This document shows, in pieces, positions 58,418-64,000 of a stretch of 64,000 nucleotides of DNA. Origin of the DNA: Kroppenstedtia sanguinis (GTDB lineage Bacteria > Bacillota > Bacilli > Thermoactinomycetales > DSM-45169); assembly GCF_050433445.1 (NCBI RefSeq), contig NZ_JBNPXF010000006.1:62001-126000 (forward strand), in the 5' to 3' direction. Below the pieces are notes generated by a model. It had not been told where the DNA came from, did no database searches, and saw only the letters and a program-made list of their open reading frames with translations. Position numbers and translations under genes: made by a program. Position 1 is the stretch's first letter. Each line of letters begins with the position of its first letter.

Positions 58418-58450
58418 GAAAAAAATAAAGCGGCGCAATGCCGCTTTATT
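58418..58450 (-). terminator. Terminator/attenuator after rny
   Basis: A perfect 11-bp stem AATAAAGCGGC/GCCGCTTTATT (58424-58434 with 58440-58450) overlaps the rny stop and is followed by TTTTTCCC. ymdB may be read through or have its own promoter. Confidence 0.78.
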
Positions 58451-59975
58451 TAGCGTATTCGACAGCCCGTGTTTCGCGGATCACTGTAACTTTGATATGC
58501 CCCGGATAGTCCAGCTTATTCTCAATCTCTTTCTTGATCTCCCGTGCCAGTCGGGTGGACTCACCGTCATTGATCTCATCCGGGCGAACCATGATCCGGA
58601 CTTCACGGCCAGCTTGGATTGCATAGGATTTCTCAACCCCGTCGAAGGACTCACAGATCTCCTCCAACTTCTCCAACCGTTTGATATACGCCTCCAGGGT
58701 CTCACGTCGCGCGCCAGGTCGTGCTGCCGACAAGGCATCTGCCGCACCGACCAGTACCGCGATCACGCTGGTGGCCTCCACATCGCCGTGATGGGATGCA
58801 ATTCCGTTGATAACAGCCGGGTGCTCATTATATTTTTTAGCCAGTTCAACCCCGATCTCCACATGAGAACCTTCCACTTCATGGTCAATCGCTTTTCCGA
58901 TATCATGCAGGAGACCCGCCCGTTTCGCCAGATGGATATCATCACCCAGCTCGGCTGCCAACAGACCGGCCAAATGCGCCACTTCCATCGAATGTTGTAG
59001 CACATTTTGTCCATAGCTCGTCCGAAATTTCAACCGGCCCAGAATTTTGATCAGATCCGGATGGAGACCGTGTATACCCGTTTCAAAGGTGGCTTGTTCA
59101 CCGTATTCCCGGATCCGTTCATCTACTTCTTTGCGGGATTTTTCCACCATCTCTTCGATTCGAGCCGGATGGATCCTGCCATCAGCCACCAGCTTTTCCA
59201 AGGCTACACGGGCCACTTCTCTTCGAATGGGATCAAATCCGGAAAGAATCACCGCCTCCGGCGTGTCGTCGATAATCAGATCGATTCCGGTCAATGTTTC
59301 CAATGCACGGATGTTACGGCCTTCACGTCCGATGATTCTTCCTTTCATCTCATCATTGGGAAGTGTGACCACAGATACAGTAGTCTCTGCCACATGATCT
59401 GCGGCACATCGCTGGATCGCCAGGGAGAGGATGCTCCGCGCCCGCTTATCGGCTTCTTCCTGAGCCTGTTGCTCCATCTCCTTGATCATTTGCGTCGTCT
59501 CATGTTTCATCTCATTTTCTACTTTGGACAAAATCAGTTGCTTCGCCTCATCCGTGGTCAATCCAGACAAGCGTTCCAATTCCGCCACCTGGCCCCGGTA
59601 AAGCTCATCGATCTTCTCTTTCTGGTCCCGAATGGCTTCTTCCCGTTGGCTGAGAGTGTCCTCCCGATTTTCTTGGCTCTCCTGTTTCTTGTCCAAAGTC
59701 TCTTCCTTCTGCATCAGACGACGCTCCAACCTGGCCAGATCGTTGCGCTGTTCGCGAAGCTCCTGTTCCGCCTCCGTCCGCAGACGGTGTACCTCATCCT
59801 TGGCTTCCAGAATGTTTTCCCGCTTCAACGTTTCCGCATCGCTTCTCGCTTTATCGATGATCTGTTCCGCCTCTTTTTCGGCACTGCCGATCCGGGCTTC
59901 CGCTGTCAATCTCCGCATCCGGTACCCGATGGCCGCACCCAGACCCATTACGAGGAGGAACAGGAGTAACCACAC
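58446..59975 (-). CDS. rny: Ribonuclease Y
   Basis: A 509-residue membrane-anchored endoribonuclease that starts mRNA decay. An N-terminal transmembrane helix (LLLFLLVMGLGAAIGYR) is followed by a long coiled coil (about 25-180), a KH domain (NDEMKGRIIGREGRNIRALE) and an HD domain (LLHDIGKAIDHEVEGSH). The GTG at 59975 has no ribosome site. The frame is open 7 codons further to an ATT at 59996 that sits 9 bases after GGAGG (EATDFLVWLL), so an ATT start is possible. RicA, which guides RNase Y in Bacillus, is encoded at 45.4 kb. Confidence 0.95.
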   Translation of the reverse strand: MWLLLFLLVMGLGAAIGYRMRRLTAEARIGSAEKEAEQIIDKARSDAETLKRENILEAKDEVHRLRTEAEQELREQRNDLARLERRLMQKEETLDKKQESQENREDTLSQREEAIRDQKEKIDELYRGQVAELERLSGLTTDEAKQLILSKVENEMKHETTQMIKEMEQQAQEEADKRARSILSLAIQRCAADHVAETTVSVVTLPNDEMKGRIIGREGRNIRALETLTGIDLIIDDTPEAVILSGFDPIRREVARVALEKLVADGRIHPARIEEMVEKSRKEVDERIREYGEQATFETGIHGLHPDLIKILGRLKFRTSYGQNVLQHSMEVAHLAGLLAAELGDDIHLAKRAGLLHDIGKAIDHEVEGSHVEIGVELAKKYNEHPAVINGIASHHGDVEATSVIAVLVGAADALSAARPGARRETLEAYIKRLEKLEEICESFDGVEKSYAIQAGREVRIMVRPDEINDGESTRLAREIKKEIENKLDYPGHIKVTVIRETRAVEYAK

Positions 59976-60292
59976 GAGAAAATCAGTCGCCTCAATCGCT
60001 ACCCACCTCCTCCCTTCCCCAAGTATAAAACAAGACCGATCCGCCTCGGTCTGTTTTGCATCACATGCTTACACGAGACTCCACAGGCCTCCCGTATATT
60101 TGGCAAGAGACGGGAATCTCCTAATTCGTCTCTCTTCCGGATCAGGTCAAATCCCTTCCACAGCTGAAACAAAAAAATTCCCGATCCTATGATAAAGCTC
60201 CCGCCCGGTATCAACAGTGGGCACTTACATATCCCTGAGTAAGCATCTTCCAAGCCAATTTAAGGATTTTAGATGCACTCCAATTGTATTAT
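59976..60292. other. Intergenic upstream of rny
   Basis: About 317 bases between rny and the split-Rad50 operon. No gene and no clear terminator for the upstream operon; the rny promoter must lie here, but no convincing box is seen. Confidence 0.4.
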
Positions 60293-60970
60293 TTACCCGG
60301 CCTCATTGTCAAGAACACCGGGAATGCGAACCAGAGTTTCCCCACCTCTCATCTGGACCTGAAAGACGCGATCCGCCCCTTCCGTCAGATGGGAATTGTG
60401 GCTGACCAGAATCACCTGTCGACCAAACATCTCTGCAGTCGCTTTGAGAAATTCCAGCATGGGAAGCACATACTCCGCACTAACATGCTTTCCCGGCTCG
60501 TCCAGAATCAAAGGACCCTCCGGTCGGGGGCGGAAGGTTTCCACCATCGCTACCCTCAGTGCCAAGGAGATGATATCCACCACGCCCCCTCCACGAGCAT
60601 CCTGGGGTTTGGTCTTTACCGGAGTCCCTTCCCAGTCGGTAATCACATAAAACTCAGCTACCGATTTGCCACCGTGCTCCAACAGCTCAATTTCAAAGCG
60701 AAACTGCGGTCCGAATACATACTGAAGGGCATTGGTGACCAGTGTCTCCATTTGCTCCTTCGCTTGCAGCCGGGCATGTTCAGCCGACCCCTGCAAGAGA
60801 ACTCTCACCTTTTCGAAAAGGTCTCGTTCCTTTTCTCCATCTCGCCGCTGGTTTTCCATATCATCCAAGAGCTCCTGCAACCCGTTTCTCTCCGTCTCTC
60901 GGATCAGTACTTCCTTCTTGGCTGATGCCAAAGCTTCGCTTAACGCATGCAGTTCACTTACTTGATCCAT
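60293..60970 (-). CDS. SMC/Rad50-like ATPase, C-terminal half (Walker B)
   Basis: A 225-residue protein that corresponds to the second half of a Rad50/SbcC ATPase. It starts with a coiled coil (about 1-75). The globular end has a divergent ABC signature (ARGGGVVDIISLALRVAM), Walker B GPLILDEP, D-loop GKHVS and switch His in VILVSHNSHL. No Walker A is present, so it cannot hydrolyse ATP alone. The matching Walker A half is the gene two upstream (61183-62658). The start overlaps the small coiled-coil gene by 17 bases, so the products are made together. Confidence 0.82.
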   Translation of the reverse strand: MDQVSELHALSEALASAKKEVLIRETERNGLQELLDDMENQRRDGEKERDLFEKVRVLLQGSAEHARLQAKEQMETLVTNALQYVFGPQFRFEIELLEHGGKSVAEFYVITDWEGTPVKTKPQDARGGGVVDIISLALRVAMVETFRPRPEGPLILDEPGKHVSAEYVLPMLEFLKATAEMFGRQVILVSHNSHLTEGADRVFQVQMRGGETLVRIPGVLDNEAG

Positions 60971-61217
60971 GGTTGCGGTTCAGCTCCTCCGGCAACAGGT
61001 TCCACGCCTCCCGAATCCGGCTCTCAATCTCCTCTTCCAGCCTTTGGATCTCCTCTTCTAAGCGGTCGGGTTCCACACCTAGCTCCTCCAGCTCCTGAAG
61101 GAGCTTTTTTTCCTCTTGTTCCAAGCTCTCCAGCCTCGCCTCAGCCCGATAGCGCTGATCCTTGGCTTCATTTAAAGCTTGTTTAAGTTGTTTGATCCTC
61201 TCTTCCTGCTGCTGCAC
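60954..61217 (-). CDS. Small coiled-coil protein in split-Rad50 operon
   Basis: An 87-residue protein that is nearly all heptad-repeat coiled coil (QQQEERIKQLKQALNEAKDQ, LESLEQEEKKLLQELEELGV, RLEEEIQRLEEEIESRIREA). It lies between the two ATPase halves and overlaps both: start GTG 61217 inside the upstream gene, with GGAGGAGGA 7 bases before it. It probably pairs with one of the long coiled coils, or replaces part of the antiparallel arm after the hook (inference). No independent family recognised. Confidence 0.75.
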   Translation of the reverse strand: MQQQEERIKQLKQALNEAKDQRYRAEARLESLEQEEKKLLQELEELGVEPDRLEEEIQRLEEEIESRIREAWNLLPEELNRNHGSSK

Positions 61218-62658
61218 CGGCCATTCCTCCTCCGTATTCTTCCATGATATGTTCCAGGACAGAATCATCGATCGGGGAACTGCAAGTGGGGCACCGGCCC
61301 AGTTCGCGGAGAAGGGTGGCCAGATGGCCGGTGCATCTCTCGATTTCATCACCTTTATCCGCCAGAAACCGGCGGCCCCGGGACAGACGTTCCCGGCAGT
61401 CCTTCCATCCCTGCTCCAGTTTGAGAAGATGGTCTCGTTTCTCCACCAGACTACTCAGCTTTTCCACTTCTTCTTCCGGCAAATGGACCCGTTGTCGAAG
61501 ACGGTGGTGCAGAAGTTCCTTTTCCCGTCCCAATGCCTGAGCCTTCGGTAACAGACCCACCAGCACCTGATAACGCTTGCCCAAGCGCTCCAGTTGATCC
61601 GGATCTAGCTGATCGATTCCAGCGGTAACCGAACAAATCCTTCGCTGTCGGTCCGCTTCCCTCTGCACCCGTCTCCGTTGCTCCCGGAGCGGGATCAGCT
61701 GTCTCAACCGCTCCTGTTCCTGGGTCAGGTGGGACAGGTGATCTTCTACTTCCATCGTCCGTTCGGTTTCGACCCGGACCTTTTTCCAGCCTTCCCGTTC
61801 CATTCGGATCCCCGAAAAGGCCGAGGCGAGTCGCTTCATGTGACCCTGATCAAGAAGGGCCCGTTCCACTTCCAGAAGGATCCGATCGGCTTCGTCAACA
61901 CGGGACAATCCCCTCAGCCGTTCCTGGATTCTCTGGATCTCCTGGCTCATCCGATCCCGATAATCCTTCAGACGACGGATCGCTTCCAGACGCTTCTGCA
62001 TGTCTGCCGCTTTCTGATACCGATCTTCCGCCTGTTCCAGCTGTTTCTGGAGCTTGGGTAAATTTTCATAGGGCTGGAGACGTTGCTTCAGATCCTCCGA
62101 TTGCTTTACCACATGTTTCAGTTTGGAGTTGACTCCACTCAAATCCTGGGCGGTTCCCTGTAAAGCGATATCGATGATGTGGGCTCCACTGGCCCTGCCG
62201 ATGGATTTGGCCTTCACGCTTCCTGTTTCCGCCAACAGGAATGGCGGTTCCAGTTGCGTGCCGAACTGGGCGGGCAGTTTCCAGTCAGAATCCAACTTCA
62301 ATGCATGCATTCCATGGGCATCCATCACTTCCTGCGGGACAGAGGATCCAAAGCCTTCATAGACTTGTTCCTCCTGCTCAGGGACCTTCAGTATGTACCG
62401 ATTGACGGAAGCGGAACGTATCCGGGTAATCTCCGTACCGTCGGAGAGAGTCAGGGTGACCCGACACCGCTTTTTTCCCGCTCGGATGAAGTCGGTCCCT
62501 TTGGGTTCATTGTAGAGAACCCATCGCAGTGCCCGCAAAATTGCGCTTTTGCCACTGTCCGACGGGCCGACGAACACATTGATCCCATCGTTAAAGAATG
62601 CTTCTGTTTGTTCGTGGGACTGAAAGTTTTCGATCACCAACCGTTCAAAACGTTTCAA
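61183..62658 (-). CDS. SMC/Rad50-like ATPase, N-terminal half ending in a CxxC hook
   Basis: A 491-residue protein. The N-terminal globular domain has Walker A FVGPSDSGKSAILRALRWVL and the Q-loop region AKSIGRASGAHIIDIALQGT. Residues about 165-450 are coiled coil (QKQLEQAEDRYQKAADMQKR). It ends with GRCPTCSSPIDDSVLEHIM: a CxxC motif of the Rad50/SbcC zinc-hook type, only about 30 residues from the C-terminus. Thus the polypeptide stops where normal Rad50 turns back. The C-terminal half is encoded separately. Start TTG 62658 overlaps the nuclease stop; GGGAGG upstream. Confidence 0.85.
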   Translation of the reverse strand: MKRFERLVIENFQSHEQTEAFFNDGINVFVGPSDSGKSAILRALRWVLYNEPKGTDFIRAGKKRCRVTLTLSDGTEITRIRSASVNRYILKVPEQEEQVYEGFGSSVPQEVMDAHGMHALKLDSDWKLPAQFGTQLEPPFLLAETGSVKAKSIGRASGAHIIDIALQGTAQDLSGVNSKLKHVVKQSEDLKQRLQPYENLPKLQKQLEQAEDRYQKAADMQKRLEAIRRLKDYRDRMSQEIQRIQERLRGLSRVDEADRILLEVERALLDQGHMKRLASAFSGIRMEREGWKKVRVETERTMEVEDHLSHLTQEQERLRQLIPLREQRRRVQREADRQRRICSVTAGIDQLDPDQLERLGKRYQVLVGLLPKAQALGREKELLHHRLRQRVHLPEEEVEKLSSLVEKRDHLLKLEQGWKDCRERLSRGRRFLADKGDEIERCTGHLATLLRELGRCPTCSSPIDDSVLEHIMEEYGGGMAGAAAGREDQTT

Positions 62659-63644
62659 TCCTCTCCCCTCCCGGTTCCCAAGTGTTCTTGCACCACCGCA
62701 ATCCGTCGCAAGGCTTCATGGCGAACCTCATCTTCCACATTTTTCGATCCTGCGATCTCCTCCACAATCCCCTGCACATGGAGACTGCGAAAATCATGAT
62801 CCCGGATTTCCCGTTCAAAGGCGGCGATCCTCTCTTCCCGATAGGCCCCCTGTTCCACCCAAGACCGGTCCAGCACCTCTTCCCCTGGGGCGGCGCATTG
62901 GAGTGGAAGCAGTTTCACCCTGATTTCCTTTCCGAAATCGAGCACTGCCACCTGAGGGTGACGGTGGATCTCCGTAGGGTGGTTGTTGATCCGGGCCAAT
63001 GCTCCCGGATTGATGATATACCGGCCTTCCTTTTTCTTAACAGGAAAACCGGCGTGGTAATGTCCTGTCAACAAGACATCTACCTCTTCCGACCAGAGAT
63101 GGTCGGCCAAGGTGTGGGGAACACTGTCGGGAAGTGCGCGGTCCACCACCATTCCGTGGACCATATGGACACAGTAATCGGCATCTGTCTCATTTTTCAC
63201 CACATAATCCATCGTCGGATCCCGCCGATCCAGATCATAGTGGAAGGGTTGGCCGGTAAGTTGCACACGGACTCCCCCTTCCTCCAGACAGATTTTTTCT
63301 CCTCTCCGGATCAACCGAACCGCTCCAAAAGCATCCAAAAGGCCCAGCATCGATCGATCCACCGTCTCCGGGTTATGTCCGTATATATCATGGTTGCCGG
63401 CAATCGTATAAATCGGTGTTTCCAATCGGCGCAATAAACGGGCAAAATCCCGCACGACGGCGGGAGACAGGTCCGGTCGATCAAAAAGATCTCCGCCGTG
63501 GAGCACAGCGTTCACCTTTTCCCGACCAGCGATGTCGATCACTTCATTCAACTTATTCCGAAGGGCTTCCACAAAATCATCGGTTCTGCTCCGGGGAGCC
63601 GTCCCCCGGATATGAGTATCTGTCACATAGAGGAGACGAAGCAT
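62655..63644 (-). CDS. Mre11/SbcD-like metallophosphoesterase
   Basis: A 329-residue calcineurin-fold DNA nuclease candidate. Metal motifs: LLYVTDTHIRGT (Asp-x-His), VLHGGDLFDRPD (GD), YTIAGNHDIYG (GNHD), VHMVHGMVV (His) and VLLTGHYHAGF (GHxH). The C-terminal part (about 245-329) would bind the ATPase coiled coil as in Mre11. It overlaps the ATPase N-half gene by 4 bases and starts 5 bases after recX, so recX, nuclease and split ATPase appear to be one operon. Start ATG 63644, GGAGGGGG upstream. Confidence 0.88.
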   Translation of the reverse strand: MLRLLYVTDTHIRGTAPRSRTDDFVEALRNKLNEVIDIAGREKVNAVLHGGDLFDRPDLSPAVVRDFARLLRRLETPIYTIAGNHDIYGHNPETVDRSMLGLLDAFGAVRLIRRGEKICLEEGGVRVQLTGQPFHYDLDRRDPTMDYVVKNETDADYCVHMVHGMVVDRALPDSVPHTLADHLWSEEVDVLLTGHYHAGFPVKKKEGRYIINPGALARINNHPTEIHRHPQVAVLDFGKEIRVKLLPLQCAAPGEEVLDRSWVEQGAYREERIAAFEREIRDHDFRSLHVQGIVEEIAGSKNVEDEVRHEALRRIAVVQEHLGTGRGED

Positions 63645-63648
63645 CAGA

Positions 63649-64000
63649 TCATCCCCCTTCTTCCCGATGTCTCATCCGAAGCTCATGCAATAACCTGTAT
63701 ACCAACGAGGGTTGAAACCCTCTCCGCAACAGATACTGGCCCAGGCGCCTTTCCACCTTGGGCCAGGGTTCCCCTGCGAGACGACGGTACCGCTTTTCAG
63801 CCGTCTCTCGAGCCAGTTTATGTTCTTCCTCATCATCCACCCGACTGAGCACATCCTCGGCAATCTCCGGGGAAATTCCCTTCTGTTCCAACTCACGCTT
63901 CAAAGCCAGGACGCCGTATCCTTTCCGCTCGCGACGCTCTTCCACCCAAGCTTCGGCAAACCGCCGATCGTCCAGAAAACCCTGATCTTTCACTTCGGTG
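63649..64000 (-). CDS. recX: Regulatory protein RecX (C-terminal part)
   Basis: At least 115 residues of RecX, which modulates RecA filaments; the N-terminal part lies beyond the window. Three-helix RecX repeats are visible: FLDDRRFAEAWVEERRERKG, VLALKRELEQKGISPEIAED and RLGQYLLRRGFQPSLVYRLL. The final GGGGGATGATCTG contains the ribosome site for the Mre11-like gene, so RecX leads into the DNA-repair operon. Confidence 0.85.
   Translation of the reverse strand, partial: TEVKDQGFLDDRRFAEAWVEERRERKGYGVLALKRELEQKGISPEIAEDVLSRVDDEEEHKLARETAEKRYRRLAGEPWPKVERRLGQYLLRRGFQPSLVYRLLHELRMRHREEGG

Overview
The window is chromosomal DNA from a spore-forming Gram-positive bacterium of the Bacillales. Three things point there: sporulation genes (cotE, spoVK, spoVS), the Bacillus gene orders miaB-ricA-cotE-mutS-mutL-miaA-hfq-spoVK-hflX-ynbB-glnR-glnA and rny-ymdB-spoVS, and strong GGAGG ribosome binding sites. 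The moderately high GC content and the many TTG/GTG starts make a member of the Thermoactinomycetaceae plausible, but that is an inference. No rRNA, tRNA or CRISPR array was seen.

Left part (1-25.8 kb): a frameshifted WYL regulator; a TipA-like MerR regulator divergent from a tiny repeated acidic peptide; secreted proteins (chitin-active LPMO, CAP protein); a histidine kinase fused to an RsbR-like STAS region; an ABC exporter; a cytochrome c lipoprotein; an Xre-DUF1232 regulator; a DUF58/MoxR/DUF4350/DUF4129 membrane operon; an M42 peptidase; a YneB-like recombinase divergent from ynzC; a Mn2+ riboswitch with a TerC transporter; a thioesterase; a MurF-like ligase facing an ATP-grasp/glycosyltransferase fusion; dnaD-asnS; and a CapA-like lipoprotein.

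Middle (25.8-31.6 kb): a lower-GC accessory stretch with a GNAT acetyltransferase, a decayed methyltransferase, an autoregulated PadR gene, repeated terminators and dispersed repeats, followed by azoR and the GlnR-controlled glnRA operon.

Core block on the minus strand (32-49.8 kb): DUF456, a YnbB-type lyase, hflX, spoVK, hfq, miaA, an RsmJ-like methyltransferase, mutL, mutS, a COOH-NH2 ligase, cotE, ricA, miaB, kbl and tdh. It combines mismatch repair, tRNA isopentenylation/thiomethylation (MiaA and MiaB act in succession), spore coat and threonine breakdown.

Repeat-rich segment (50-56 kb): two convergent paralogous genes of unknown function with a repeat between them, a VOC pseudogene, and the korAB oxidoreductase operon bracketed by inverted copies of a ~380-bp mosaic repeat.

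Right end (56-64 kb): a dipeptidase, spoVS (with a clear SigH promoter), ymdB, rny, and a tightly overlapping operon recX - Mre11-like nuclease - Rad50-like N-terminal half ending at a CxxC hook - small coiled coil - Rad50-like C-terminal half. This split Mre11/Rad50-like module is the most unusual system in the window.
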